64,000 nt of DNA from Hygrophila difformis (GCA_030278955.1 JAOANR010000006.1:7773915-7837914), one strand, 5' to 3'; shown: positions 1-12,640, counted from the first letter of the stretch. The notes: generated from the sequence alone by a model not told the origin. Program-made: numbers and translations.

Positions 1-83
1 TGAGAAATATTTTAGTCAACAGGATCGATGAGGCGATGGATTATATAGGAATAATCATTATTAATTAAGATGTTAATGTTATT

Positions 84-121
<38 letters not shown>

Positions 122-417
122 AAACTATTTTTCATTATAAAAGTATAACAGTTGTAATCTAAAAATACTCACACACACTATTCAGTTTATGTTTTTTTTA
201 GGTGAATACTCACTATTCAGTTTATGTTGTCTACGAAACTATAACAACAAATATGAAAAAATAACAAACTAAAGAAAATAAAAACACCCCGTGAAAAGAC
301 AAAAATATCTCACAAGATAAATAGTAATTAATGAATATGTCTCAAAAAGATGAACCATTCCAAAATATTACGACAAAAATCTGGACAACTTCATGTACGG
401 AGATGATTGACTATATA

Positions 418-682
418 CTCCCTCCGTTCATATTTAGTAGACGCTTTAGGTAAAATTTAGTATACCAAGAAAATGTAATGATTAGTCCCCTAATTTCCAT
501 ATTTGCCCCTATCTATAAAAAGTTAAAATTAAAGTGGAGAAAGAGTGCACAGTATTCTAGGAGTAATATTTATGAAAAAGTAAGGATAATATTGGAAAAA
601 TATGATATAGATAGGTAAAATGACAACTATTTTGGAATGCTTTTTGGTTTCTAAAAAGACAACTAAAATGGAACGGAGGGAG
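418..682. mobile_element. Stowaway-like (Tc1/mariner) MITE
   Basis: The left end reads CTCCCTCCGTTC and the right end GAACGGAGGGAG, an inverted repeat typical of plant Stowaway elements. The element is flanked by TA on both sides (416-417 and 683-684), the expected target-site duplication. It is 265 bp and has no coding capacity. Confidence 0.85.
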
Positions 683-886
683 TATTTTGTTGAGCTATAT
701 ATATATACGAAGTATATATATATATATTAAAAATGATCTTGTACTTCAATTTTTTTAAAATAAAAATTACACTCATATTTTTCGTTTTTATAGAATATAG
801 AAAAAGTCATATACACACTTCTACCAATTTTAGGTATTAAATGTAATTTCTTCATTAAAATGAAAGAGGTATACTCGTCCATTTAT

Positions 887-887
<1 letters not shown>

Positions 888-940
<53 letters not shown>

Positions 941-941
941 T
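888..941. repeat. (AAT)n microsatellite
   Basis: About 17 uninterrupted AAT/TAA triplets. Confidence 0.95.
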
Positions 942-1023
942 AACCTTATGTTTAATTATATTGGACTTCAACCGTAGTTGACAAAATACATTCACTAAGA
1001 TATGGGATAGGGTTAGCACTGAT

Positions 1024-1159
1024 CACTGCAAGAAAAAACATGATTTAGCTATCAAATTCAATAGTTAAAGCATTGGTAACTAATGAGATTTGATGGCTAA
1101 ACCTTTAATAGCTAACAAATTGAGTAGCTAAATTATTTATTTTTTTCTTGTAGCGAGTG
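1024..1159. mobile_element. Possible miniature CACTA-type element
   Basis: The left end CACTGCAAGAAAAAA is an imperfect inverted match to the right end TTTTTTCTTGTAGCGAGTG. The internal motif TAGCTA recurs in both orientations. The ends resemble the CACTACAAGAAAA ends of the larger element at 9142-10344, but no clean 3-bp target duplication is visible, so this is tentative. Confidence 0.4.
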
Positions 1160-1229
1160 ATATTTGTGAGAAATATTCAAGGTTTACCCTTCACACATTT
1201 TGCTTTTTCAATTAGAACATTAAATAATC

Positions 1230-1260
<31 letters not shown>

Positions 1261-2241
1261 CATTATAATCAAAGGGTGATGAAACCATTTACATTAGAAA
1301 TCACACATTTTCGAACGATATGGTGGCTATATATATTAGGGTTTAGGGTCTTATAGTTATGTTGCCCAATAATACCTTCTAGAGTGACGCCTTATATATG
1401 TTTTGTTTTTTTTTTGTTTTTGTTTTGTTTTTTTTTTAAATCTTAAAAAAGGAAAACTAATTTAAACATACTCGTGCATGATTTCAAATATATAGTTAAC
1501 TTTGGAGAGATATTTTCAATTGGAGATGACATATTTAACATAAATTTGATTCCACCAATTAGTTTTAGTTTAATTAAACAGACATAAGAAGTAATGTTTT
1601 GGTAAACATTTACACTTATATATCGTCAAAGGTGTGTGGGAGCCAAAGCCACACAAATTACACATAACAAAACATTTTAAAATTACTTTACACGTTTAAG
1701 ATCCAACAACGTAATAATTTATACCTTATTTAATATTATTAAATGAGTCTAATTCTTGTTGAAGCCATTTATTGATTTTAAATTCCATGTCCTTCCTCTG
1801 TCCGTAATCGTATAGTACGTTTTAGGACATAACGTGTACATTAATTAAGAAAAAGAAATGTAGTAGAAATTACTACCTACTTACCATATTTGAACGTAAT
1901 TATATTTTAGTTTATTACAGTGGCTTAAATATTGAATGGAGAAAGTATTGCTCACAGGTAGAGTCACAGGTATGCATGCACACCCCACATACTTATTATA
2001 TCAAATCACATTTAGAGAGGAATTGCTTTAAATAATCAATGTATAGACATGGCTAATTTGTGATGCCTTCTTTGTTGAAGCTCATTAGTATGTACCTCAA
2101 GATCTCTGTCACCTATAAAGGAATCTACTATCTACATATATGTATAGTGATGGTAAGCTAGCACCAAATTGAGGTGTATAGAAAATCTTATACCCTAATC
2201 AATAGCTTATATCCTAATTTATACATCAACAGTATTTTGTA

Positions 2242-2341
<100 letters not shown>

Positions 2342-3032
2342 AACGGACTGTTTCTGATCTCTCTCGTTTTCAAATTATTGATACTCGAAATTCCTCGCAG
2401 ATATTGAAGCTTTTCCTCAGCAATCGATCCATTCTAATTTCTTCATTAATTAATACACGCCTAGTGAAAATTTAGGGTTTCTTTGTGATAAGTAAATTTA
2501 GGAATTAGGGTTTGTAGGTTGGTAGTAAAATTTCTTTAGGATGATTTCCTGGTCCTCAGCTCATTTCCATTTTTGGCTACCTAATAAAATCTTGCCTTAA
2601 AAACCCTCTCCCAATTTAACTTATTTACTCCACTGTTGTCACTGCACGTTACTACTAGTTCTTACTCATCTGATCTCTTACTGCTCCCGTTTCATGTACA
2701 AAATTTAATTAGGAAACTTAATCAACTTGTAGTAGCAGTTAATTACTTACTCCATCAGTTTTTTTACTTTACATAGACTATGAAATATATATATATTTTT
2801 TTAAATATCAATATATATGAAATTCTAATTTTTTTTTATCCCTCCTAATAAATTATCATAAACATCTTTAGTTATAAAGATTGAATTAAAAAAAAAAGAA
2901 CTAATTTTGTAACAGTGAGATTTACATATAAGTAGTCTTAAAACAGTAAATCATATATGTATATATAGTTTATTTATGATAAAAATAAACTGAGGGAATA
3001 CCTTATATATGCCGACATGTTTTTTTCCGAAT

Positions 3033-3596
3033 TCAGACAGGCTGCTCGGATGATGAATTCCTGATTGTCCGATGGTCCTGCTGGTGTGGCGGCGGCCTGT
3101 TTGGATGGGTGATTTTCCTTTTCTTCTTCTTCTTCTTGTAGGGGATCCCTCTGGCCTTGGACTGACTCTCCTTCACTTCTCGCAGGTAGACACGAATCGC
3201 GCCGTCGCCAAAGGGGTTGGTTTCGGGCGATCCCCCGTGTTCTTCGTAGGCTGCTCTAAGCCGTCCGATCAAAGCGTCCAGGCTGCCCCAGGCCTGCCTC
3301 AACGGGCAGGCACAAGGTCCCGGTGGAGCCGGCTGCCCGAAGAAGGAGCAGCCGTGAAAATGAACCTTAGTCTTCCCGAACTGATCCAGATATCGTAGGA
3401 AATCCAGGACATGGTTGAAATTGCACCCTGAGATTGGAACTGTAGGGTTTAAATTCTTGATGAACTGCAGGAAAGTGTTCCAGTCTCGTCGCTTCTGGGA
3501 CTCGTATCGGCTCAACAGGGGAGGAGGTGGTGGTGGTGGTGGCGGCGGCGGCGCAACCGCCGCCTGCAGGTGGCTGGTGGATGAATCATTGGACAT
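3033..3596 (-). CDS. LSH: ALOG-domain protein, LIGHT-DEPENDENT SHORT HYPOCOTYLS (LSH) family
   Basis: Single-exon 187-residue protein. Residues 1-28 are Ser- and Ala-containing with a run of about 11 prolines. The ALOG domain spans about residues 29-153: it opens with [14 protein letters not shown], contains the [14 protein letters not shown] block, the Cys-rich zinc-ribbon insertion (H79, C83, C95, C97), the [20 protein letters not shown] block, and closes with [14 protein letters not shown] basic KKKKKKRK cluster (about 154-161) looks like a nuclear localisation signal. ALOG proteins are plant nuclear DNA-binding or transcription co-factors that act at organ boundaries and in meristem and light responses. 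The overall pattern is closest to the LSH3/LSH10-type subgroup as I recall it; subgroup assignment is inference. The length is normal for the family and the frame is intact, so the gene looks functional. The start is the first Met upstream of the proline run. Confidence 0.93.
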   Translation of the reverse strand: MSNDSSTSHLQAAVAPPPPPPPPPPPLLSRYESQKRRDWNTFLQFIKNLNPTVPISGCNFNHVLDFLRYLDQFGKTKVHFHGCSFFGQPAPPGPCACPLRQAWGSLDALIGRLRAAYEEHGGSPETNPFGDGAIRVYLREVKESQSKARGIPYKKKKKKRKITHPNRPPPHQQDHRTIRNSSSEQPV

Positions 3597-4075
3597 GATT
3601 TTTGTGGTGATTTTTATGTTTTAAATTTTTTAGATTTGAGCGATGGAGAATTGGAAAAAGATGGAAGAAATTAAAGTGATGAAAAATATGTGTGGAATAA
3701 TATTGAAGAAATAATAAAGATCGGATCTTGTTAGTATAGGTTAGGAGGGTCGATTGAGAGGAGACATGAGATGGGCCACTGGAGGTTTAGCTTTTTGCTG
3801 CTGCTTTTGTTTTTGTTCAAATATTTTTATTTTTCATTTTTATGTTCAAATATGTATATTTATGTACTGTGTCCCCTCTCAAATGCATTCATTGTCAACA
3901 CCGTACCTTTCTTTTTCAATATAATGCAGTATGCACTAATTAAGCACTAGTAAAATATATATATATACCATCTCTTTTCAAATTTGTATTCTTGATTTTA
4001 ATTATGAGACGCGCCCCCTACCCGTACAATTATTGAAGTTTCCATTAGGTTTAAATAATATTGGTATCAACGTAA
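3597..4075. other. 5' flank of the ALOG gene
   Basis: About 480 bp between the ALOG start codon (minus strand) and the LINE remnant. It is AT-rich and presumably holds the ALOG promoter and 5' UTR. No single TATA box stands out enough to call. Confidence 0.5.
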
Positions 4076-4156
4076 TTAACGAGGCAAACTAAGATATATA
4101 GGTCGACCCCTAGTAAGACTGATATATATACATATACTATATGGTGTTGAGTTGGA

Positions 4157-4705
4157 AATTTTTTTTTGGGTAAACAGTAACGCGTGCAAACATCGGCTAA
4201 AGAAAATAAAAAAAATAAAAAATGAAAGAAAAAAAAAAGACAGCGGCAGTTGGACTCCCAACATGTCATTAGTAAGCAACGGCTTCACCTCAGCCGGAGG
4301 GAACACCCAAGTAGTAAAAAATTCCTGAGATCTTGCTCCACGTTTGGCCAAGGCGTCAGCAACAAAATTCCCTTCACGGAACAAATGAAACCAACGAAAT
4401 TCAGGTTGTTGCACCAATATATCAGTAATATTATGCATCAGAGGGAAAAGACCATGATCACGAACAATGTGCGTGGGGAGCATCCTCAATGCCTCTAAAG
4501 AGTACGAATAACAATAACCATGCGTTACCCCCATCTGTTGAAGACGTTGAAGACCTCGCCAAATTCCATGAAGTTCAGCTACCAAAATTGAGGAAACCCC
4601 AACTGAGCCAGAAAACCCTTCAATCCAGACCCCATCATTGTTTCTGAAAACCCCGCCGAACCGGGCACGTGTTGAGTTCGAAAATTCAAAAAGCAAAGCA
4701 TTCAA
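4157..4705 (-). pseudogene. Truncated non-LTR retrotransposon (LINE) 3' end, RNase H domain
   Basis: A minus-strand open frame (start 4705) encodes an RNase H-like domain of the type found at the C-terminus of plant LINE polyproteins. Visible landmarks are RFGGVFRNNDG, the AELHGIWRGL block with the catalytic-position Glu, and REGNFVADALAKRGA with the last acidic residue. The usual SDS motif with a catalytic Asp reads SYS, so the enzyme should be inactive. Homology ends near LGV, about residue 150, followed by translated low-complexity sequence. The 3' end on the minus strand finishes in an A-run (T-run at about 4157-4166 on the plus strand). The layout matches the LINE remnant at 59643-60173. 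No target duplication was found here. Confidence 0.75.
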
Positions 4706-4830
4706 TTTGAGATTGTTGAAAATTCCAATAGCAAAACGTTCGTATTTGATTTGATGATGCTAATTAACCAACTCGGAAGATGGACAGATAAATATTATGA
4801 ACATAGTATATACTACTATACTATATAGTA

Positions 4831-5200
4831 CTCCCTACGTTTCTAAATAAGTGTAGCATAAGGAAATGACACGGGATTTAATGCAATGAACAAAAGTGCT
4901 TTCGTGGAAACTTTTTACCTTTAAAAGCATTCCATATATGGTAATGTAATACTCCCTCTGTCCCATTCCAAGTGTCCTACTTACTATTTTTGGATGTCCC
5001 ATTACAAATGTCTTCTTTCTATAAATAGAAATAATTTTCCCCTCCAACAACTATGTGGACCCCACCATATACTCACAAACCAACTCTACCTTAATTCCCG
5101 TGCCCAACAGTAACAAGACACTTGGAGTGGGACGGAGGGAGTATTTATTATGAAACACCTAAAAAAGGAAAGTGTTACATTTAAAAAGAAACGGAGGAAG
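4831..5200. mobile_element. Stowaway-like MITE (outer), carrying a nested MITE
   Basis: Left end CTCCCTACGTTTC, right end GAAACGGAGGAAG, flanked by TA (4829-4830 and 5201-5202). A second Stowaway element (4952-5141) is inserted in it, which explains the excess length. Confidence 0.75.
4952..5141. mobile_element. Stowaway-like MITE, 190-bp family, nested copy 1
   Basis: Left end CTCCCTCTGTCCCATTCC, right end GGAGTGGGACGGAGGGAG, TA on both sides. The interior (beginning AAGTGTCCTACTTAC, with GGATGTCCCATTACAAATG) recurs at 43347-43537 and 57575-57762, so these are three copies of one family. Confidence 0.85.
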
Positions 5201-5283
5201 TATATCCCACATCGACCATCAAATTAAAGACGGGCGGAGTAGTCAAGACTCAAGATTAAACTCAAAATGCAATAAACTCCACG

Positions 5284-5316
<33 letters not shown>

Positions 5317-5892
5317 GCATACTAAAACTCAAGATCAATGTAAAAAAAATTTGAGGCAAGAAAATAATACTCAAATTTTATACTGCGTAATAATTAAATA
5401 GAGAAGTATATTTGTTTAGAAAGCAGATCAAATTGTTAGTTTTTCGAAAATTTCGAATGTATTTCCAGGTAGCTAGTTCAAAGGCCCGTATACATATACA
5501 TACATATTTCCATGTGTACATGTGTATCATAGGTAGCATGATTAAAATAATGTACTAGTACTAATTAAACTTGTACCCGGCCGCCCTAAAATGGATTGTA
5601 TTTTACATAAGCCAAAATTGGTTTTTGACTTTTCTTGGCCGGGTAGTTTGCATTGAAATTACATAAATGTATATATTAATATATGGATGAATGAATGTAC
5701 TATTTATATTCCTCAAACTAATTAATTAATAGCCAGTACAGTGTGGTTTGGCACATTAATTGAGTTGCAGAAATTTATGGCTTCAGCTAGCTAGTTGAGA
5801 AGTTGAATTCTCTTAATAAATATACACACATTAGTAGAAACAGTTTGCACTTGGGACATTTCAAGGGTAATACTCCGTGTTTGTTAAATTAT

Positions 5893-6150
5893 ACTACTCC
5901 GTATCATTATAATTTTTACGGACCCACCTGACACGTATGCCAATACATATTTTTAACGGTTAATAACTTAAATTGTGTACAATAAAAAATTATAAAAATT
6001 TGATATTTTAAAATTACAAGATTAGACGAATCTAACAAGATCTCACTTAACTTTGTTTTTTCTTACCTAACTATGATAAAAATTCGAATCAAACTTAAAC
6101 AGTGAATAATGCCAAAAATCAAACATAACAATAAAAATGAGACGGGGAAG
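5893..6150. mobile_element. Old Stowaway-like MITE
   Basis: Starts CTACTCCGTAT and ends GAGACGGGGAAG, with TA at 6151-6152. The interior (CACGTATGCCAATACATATTT near the left end, AATCTAACAAGATCTCACTT inside) resembles that of the MITEs at 12938-13177 and 15807-16077. The ends are diverged and the left boundary is uncertain by about 20 bp. Confidence 0.5.
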
Positions 6151-6454
6151 TAACTAGTGTCTGCCATGCCCGGCGATCAACCTGTGCTTCCAGGTCTTCT
6201 CCACAGGGCCCCAAAAAATTGGGGCCCCATTTTTTTGTTTTGTTTTAATAGGGTATTTTAAAGGAATAAATGTACCCATTTTGGCTTTAAAATTTAGTAA
6301 ATAATTTAAAACAAAGTGAATCCTTTCTCATTAAATAACTTTATTATTTGGGCCTAGAATTTGGTTAATGATGTAGCTAGTTATTAATCCATTTTTTTAT
6401 GTTTTAAATTTTTGTTAACATATTATCAGTTTTAAAAATCATTTTAAAAGGTGG

Positions 6455-6600
6455 TCGAGAACTTGTTCAAGTGGTCAAGTCTATAATTTTCAATCGGGAT
6501 TCGGTTCCCAACTTGGCCCGCAATCCATTCCCTTTATCCTTTTGTAATGTGTGTAGCATATGACCGCAAAAATAAAAAAATAAAAAAATAATAATAAAAT
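6455..6600 (+). mobile_element. SINE-like tRNA-derived element
   Basis: A box-A-like TTCAAGTGGTCAAGT is followed about 30 bp later by a box-B-like GGGATTCGGTTCCC, then a short body ending in an A-rich AAAAATAAAAAAATAA tail. This is the layout of a Pol III SINE. No tRNA cloverleaf is intact. Boundaries are approximate. Confidence 0.45.
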
Positions 6601-6724
6601 TTGTAATTAATTTATTAGATATAATAATGGAGCCTAAAATTTCTTTTAGAACATAGTCACCGGAAATGATTAGACGGCCCTGGTGTCTGCCCAAATGCCC
6701 AATCATACATACAATTGTCCACTA

Positions 6725-7117
6725 CTTCCGTTCCTTAATATAGTAAGTACATGTTATATTCCTATGTTTCATATAATCCAGAATACATTTTTTTACTCAT
6801 ATAACTATATTAAAATATTCTATAAAAATGTAATACTCCCTCCGTCCCATAATAATGTTCCCATTTAACTTTTTGACACTGTTCATTGTTCAACTTTGAC
6901 TCGATATTATTGTAATTATATATTTGAAAAAAATAGTCGAGTTCGGTCTTGTTAGATTCGTCTAATCGTATAGTTTTAGAATATATATTTTACATAATTT
7001 CTACTTGTATATATTTTGAGATATTAACAATTTAAAAAGTGTATTTGATTGTGTGCAGAAATAAAATGGGAACATTATTGTGGGACGGAGGGAGTACAAA
7101 TCAAGGAACGGAGTAAG
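6725..7117. mobile_element. Stowaway-like MITE (outer) with nested MITE
   Basis: Left end CTTCCGTTCCTT and right end AAGGAACGGAGTAAG form an inverted pair around the MITE at 6836-7094. This is an insertion of one MITE into another. Confidence 0.6.
6836..7094. mobile_element. Stowaway-like MITE
   Basis: Left end CTCCCTCCGTCCCATAATAA, right end TTATTGTGGGACGGAGGGAG, TA on both sides (6834-6835 and 7095-7096). 259 bp, long near-perfect terminal inverted repeats, no coding capacity. Confidence 0.85.
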
Positions 7118-9141
7118 TACTATTATTGTCGGCTCTCTCCCTTCTCTCTCTCGACTAGTAATAATTTTCGCATAGTATCCAATTGATATAGTAGTATAAT
7201 ACTCCCTCCGTTCCTAAATAGTTGTTTCTTTCAACTCAATTTTAATAATCAAGGATTGTATTAATTGTAGCACGAAACGAATTTGTGTCCACATATATAA
7301 AATGGTCATTAATTAATTAATTAATTAATAGGGGGGAATTGATGGAAGGAGCATTAATTATAGTGATTATAATTGGGAGCTGAGATAGGAAGCATTGTTG
7401 TGAGGGGCCGCAGTTGATCATCAAGTCACTCGATCAGCGGCTGCAAGCTAAGTGAATAATGCAGAGGAGAGGAGTCAGGGCAGGAGCTAGCTAGGGAGTG
7501 TAATTCCTTAATTATTAGGTGCCGTTGGTTTGATGATCTTTTGATTGATTCTTCTTGGTTTGGGTACTGCAATTAATTGACTATGCCGCACGTGTTAGCT
7601 ACCTAGCTAGGCATACAAAAAGTAGAAGAAATGTAAAAGTAAAACCAGCTGTGGGTGGGTGCTGCCTACAATTAGAGATCGATCCTGAATAGGGTTTTAG
7701 GCCTCCCTGTGCCGCTGTTTGTTGCCGCCTACCTACGTGACGGTGACGGTGACGGTGTATGCTTGTGATGAGGGTTCTATTCTACTAGTATATGTATGTA
7801 TGTATGTATTCCAAAATATGCATCATTCCCGGCCCCAATCCCTAGCTAATTCCATATACTCCACATTATTATATATGTTCCGGTTCAGTAAATGTTCATC
7901 CTACTAATATACACTACCTCCTATATAATTCTAAGATTTAGAAAAGAATATGGTTGGTTGCAGACTCGCAGGGATTGGGGAGTTAGGGTTATTAGGGTGG
8001 AGAATCTGACACCCAGCCGACTGTCGACTGCCGAATCCACAACCATAGCTAAAGTGAAATCCACCCACCCCAGAAACTGGAAACAAACAAAGCCTCATCT
8101 GATGCGGGTTTTCAATCAGGGGTTTTTTTTGCTGCTGCTGCCTTCCATTTCTCATCACACGTTAAATCTATCTCCCACTTTATATAACCTTTAATTAATG
8201 GTTCCAATTACTCCCTCTATTCCTCAGCTTGTCCCAAATCCCAATAATTATATATATGCAATTAATTCTAGTTATTATAATGAATATAAAGTAAGAGGTT
8301 TTAGCTATAGTATTATATACTTCATAATGCGAGGATACATTAAGTGGGGACATCGTTTGTGTGAATCAGATTCAAGAAAAAAATTAACAAAAAAGCAATA
8401 GTCGAAAGAATTAGAGGCAGCTGACAAAAGATGATAAATCAAGAATTGAATAGCAGAGAATCTAATTAAAGCCAAGCAATAATAATAATAATTCTTATAA
8501 AAGCGAGACACATATTATTTGTGATGGGGTCGACTTCCCATTACTAAATGTCGAACCCGGAAACTTAGCTTAAAAAATTTCTTTCAGACATAGTTTCATT
8601 TTCATGGGCGCTTTCATTTTCACTTTCCAATTCTGTTTTTAATTTCACTAAAATCATTTGCGTGGTTTCATTATTATATGCGAGTGGAATCTAACTATTC
8701 AAAGGAAAATTAAGGAGAAAAAATGATGAGATATCATCAAGATTGATTCCACAGCACCACACTTGCCCGTATAAGGATATAAAAGACATATTATATCGAC
8801 AAACGACAATATATATTTGGATACAGATCCTCAGCTCCGATCCATGTCTCGTCCCCTCTGAGAATTTTAATTTCGCATATATATATATATATATATATAC
8901 TTTATTGTGATAATGATTTGTTTCCCATGTTGGAACTTTCATTGATTCAAACATACCTATTGTCTGCTTTTTACGATTTACCCCAAAAGGTATCCTAGGT
9001 AATTATTGCAAGGAAGAATAAAATTAAAGCATAAAACATGAGTGTGATAACATTATTGGATGTTTAATTAAACCCCAGAAGACAAGTTACTACTGTACTA
9101 CTCCTAGTATTTCAAAAATTAAGAAGGAAAAAAAGACAAGA

Positions 9142-10344
9142 CACTACAAGAAAAAGTCAATTTAACGACCGCAATTCGCGACCGAATGAAAGCGGTCGCT
9201 ACCAGCGACCGAAATAGCGACCAAAATTTTCTGTCGCTATTTAGCGACCGGCTTAACGACCGAAACTATGTTGTCGCAAATTCGCGACCGAATTAGCGAC
9301 CGGAATTTTTCTATAGCAAATTCGCGACCGAAAATAGCGACCGAGAGAAAATCAGTCACTATTAGCGACCGAGTTAGCGACCGAATAATTTCGGTCGCTA
9401 GTTTCTCTCCTTTTTATTTTTTTTTAAAAAAATAAATACTCTAGCGACCGAATTAGCGACCAAAAACTTCGGTAGCTAACTTTCGCGACCGCATTAGCGA
9501 CCAAAATGTGTGGTCGCTAATGTTTTTCCATTTTTTTCCAATTTTTTTATTCATTATTTTGTAATTTTTAATTAATATTATTATTCTTACTAATAATTTA
9601 TTATTATTTTGTAATTTAACTTAATTAATCATCATTTTATTTTATTTATTTTTATCTAATTATTTTATTTATTTATTTAATTAATTTTAATTTTAATTTC
9701 ATTGAATTTATATAGTTTAATTTTTAAATAATATTAATTAAAAAATATAATTAATAACAAAATAATATTAATTAATATATAATTAAATAATTAAACATGA
9801 TAAATAATAATAATGAAAAATTAAAATAAAATAAAAATTAAAATTTAATTAAATTATAAAATAAAATAAATAATTATATTAATAAAATAATGTTTAGATA
9901 AATAATAAATTCATATTTAAATTGAAATATAAAATATAAATTAATTAAAATAATTATTTGAAGGTAAGATTAAATGAAATAAATTAAAATAGATTTATAA
10001 TAATATGATTTAATTATATATTTTAATTAATATTATTTAATTATTTAAATATATATTACCAATAGATATACATATATATATATATAAAGCATTACAATAT
10101 GTGACATGAAATTCAACATGGCAGGATGGCACACAGATGAGCTTCAATGCTCACCACATGTCACCAACAATTTGGTGAATTAAATGTGGCAAAAGTGGTT
10201 ACAGGTGAGGGCTGGTGGGTTGAAGGGGATGGGTTCGAGGCCTCACGGAGCCAAAAATTTTCACTTATTGAAAGTTTTTAGCGACCCGTATTTCCCTTTA
10301 GCGACCGAATTTGACGGTCGCTATACAGTTTTTTTCTTGTAGTG
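9142..10344. mobile_element. Non-autonomous CACTA (En/Spm-type) transposon
   Basis: Begins CACTACAAGAAAAA and ends TTTTTTCTTGTAGTG, a classic CACTA terminal inverted repeat, flanked by the 3-bp direct repeat AGA (9139-9141 and 10345-10347). The first 400 bp and last 70 bp are packed with the subterminal motif GCGACCG and its complement CGGTCGC, alternating in orientation, as expected for transposase binding sites. The middle (about 9540-10080) is extremely AT-rich and there is no transposase frame, so the 1.2 kb element must depend on an autonomous partner. The clean ends and target duplication suggest a fairly recent insertion. Confidence 0.9.
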
Positions 10345-12178
10345 AGAAATTGTCTTGAATAAATGTCACGGATACTAATGCAATGTGCATATTACTATGA
10401 CATATACGTACCCATGCACGGTCCCAGCATTGATAATATGAGACCTAATTAATTAATAAATTACAACATGATACCGTCCATTAATTGGTGAATATTTTAT
10501 TATCGAAATATAATAGGAGTATAATAGTATTATAATATGTCAAGGCCGAACAACATGCAAGCGCCTAGCTAATTTCCTAGTACTACAATAGTTTTGGATT
10601 TTAGCTCGAATTGCGATCTTGATGAATCGATCGGCAATCACAATTGGTTTGTCCTTATTATGAGGTCTAATAAGATTTTTTATTAAATACGGTCTATATT
10701 ATTTTATTTTTTTTGGTATTTGTGAGCAAGAGAACAACTAGAATTGATGAAGTAAAACATAGGCGGATTAGAAGAGCAGATTGTCTCACAATTCTCTATT
10801 CAATTACGCTATCCGCCGGGGATGTTAATTTGAATCACGGTCTCACGACATATTAATGAACATTATATTTCACATATCAGTAATAAAAAAACATCTTAAT
10901 TAAACCATACTGACCTTTGTTTTTGGTCCAGGCACATGCATATTATTATCTGAATATGAGTTGCATGTATCTCTGATTGTAAAACTTTACTACTAAGTAA
11001 AACTCCTTGAAAAAGAGTAGTATTTTCTTTATTTATTTTATGTATCATTTTTGTCTTTTGTGTTTGCGAAAATTGATAATTGACAAGAGATAAGGATGGA
11101 GTACCTCCCCACATCAATGCAGCGAAGTTATTATTAGGGCGTGAAAACTCCCACTCCATTCTCCAAATCCAACCACACCCCTTACGTACTACTACATAAA
11201 TATAAATGGTACGTATTTATTCCATATTCATTTTTATAGTTTTCCATCACTTTCTATCTAAAGATTTTAATTTGCCAATTGCAATAATATAGTATATAAC
11301 TATGTATATATATGTATTTGTCTTTCAAGGCCGTATACTATAGGCTCGACATTGATGAAACTCCTGTGGTTCCACGTGATAAAAATATTGTCCCCTCCCA
11401 ATTGTAGCCGGGGGACCAATTAATTCATTTTTCTTGCCTTCAAAACTTACCAATTGTGGTTCTTTTTTTGTTAAGGAGTAAATGCGCAATATGCAACAAT
11501 GGTTAGTCATCTTTTTCCGATCATTTGATATTTGGGTTACAACACATGAACACGCATATGGTATTATGGTTTGCAAAGTCCGCCTCCATGTTAGACTAAT
11601 CTAAATTCAACCCAAAAGTAGCAAGGCCCAGCCCAACTTATAATTTCTAGAAATTCGATCCACAACTATCTCTGTCTCATTTCATTTGCCTGAGCCCTGG
11701 AATAGTTGACTTCTTTTTCCACGTGGGGCATGATTAGAATTTTCTGTGTAGAATGTTCTTGTGACCAAAAGTTTATATTGGAGGGGAACAAATCTTCGCG
11801 ACAAATTCTAATTTTAATGGGACTACAACACAAGTAAATAATTAATAAATATTTCATCCATATTTATATAATTCTAATATTTGTATAGCAAACACTATTC
11901 ATTTAGTTACTTTGTTTCGTTATTTTAATATAGTTATATAAGTTAAAATATAGTCAAGTGAGATCTTGTTAGAATATTAAAGTTTTCTAATTTTTTCTTT
12001 TATAAAATTTAAGATATTACTATTTAAAAATGTGCATTGAATTACGTGAAAACAAGTAATGTTAAAATTTTTTGAATAGTGCTTGCAAATTATAATTGAA
12101 AAACAATAAATCATATTCTATAAATTAAGGAAATTACAGAATTGATAAATATATAATTTTCTTACATATATGAAATTA

Positions 12179-12640
12179 GGGCCCGTTTGGATTGGCTTTT
12201 GAAAAAAGCAGAAGCCAAAAGTAAAAGCAGAAGCAGAAGTCAAAAGCAAAAGCATGTAACTTTTGTGTTTGGATGGAATGTTTGAAAAGCGGCTTTTTCT
12301 AAAAAATATGTTTGGATGAATAAAAATGAAAAGTGCTTTTAGAGTGTGGTAATTACCAAAAGGACATGCTATTTAATATGATAATAAGATATATTTATAG
12401 TGTAATTTGTATTAAGTAGTGGGGGTATTTAAGTCATTGCACATTTTACGATGTGCTTTTGGCTTCTGCTTTTGGGAGAAGCACCACCTGGGCTGCTTCT
12501 CCCAGAAGTACTTTTTTCGCTTTTCGAGGTGCTTTTGCTTCTTCTTAAAAGCCAAAACAAACACCTAATTTCTACTAGAAGTGCTTTTGACAGAAGCAAA
12601 AGCCAAAAGCACCTACCTAGAAGCCAATCCAAACGGGCTC
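12179..12640. mobile_element. Tourist-type (PIF/Harbinger) MITE
   Basis: The left end GGGCCCGTTTGGATTGGCTT is the near-perfect inverse of the right end AAGCCAATCCAAACGGGCTC. The flanks are TTA on both sides (12176-12178 and 12641-12643), the 3-bp duplication diagnostic of PIF/Harbinger. The interior is rich in AAAGCAGAAGC-type repeats and their inverses, so it could fold into a long imperfect hairpin. No transposase. Confidence 0.88.

Larger units (their letters stand above)
4706..9141. other. Intergenic, MITE- and SINE-rich; no gene recognised
   Basis: Contains nested Stowaway MITEs (4831-5200 with 4952-5141; 6725-7117 with 6836-7094), an older MITE-like block (about 5893-6150), a SINE-like tRNA-derived segment (about 6455-6600), CA/TA microsatellites (about 5281-5317 and 8876-8900) and one orphan Stowaway end near 7202. 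The short frames show no recognisable domain. Confidence 0.65.

Noticed and set aside
81..120. Possible CRISPR-like or telomeric repeat
   Set aside because: Simple CA/TA dinucleotide repeat; no spacer structure and no TTTAGGG-type units anywhere in the window.
3072..3624. Plus-strand frames over the ALOG gene
   Set aside because: They are shadows of the minus-strand ALOG frame; the Gly/Leu runs come from its proline and lysine codons.
7202..7290. Stowaway end CTCCCTCCGTTCC without a partner
   Set aside because: No matching right end within 400 bp, so no element can be bounded; treated as a truncated relic.
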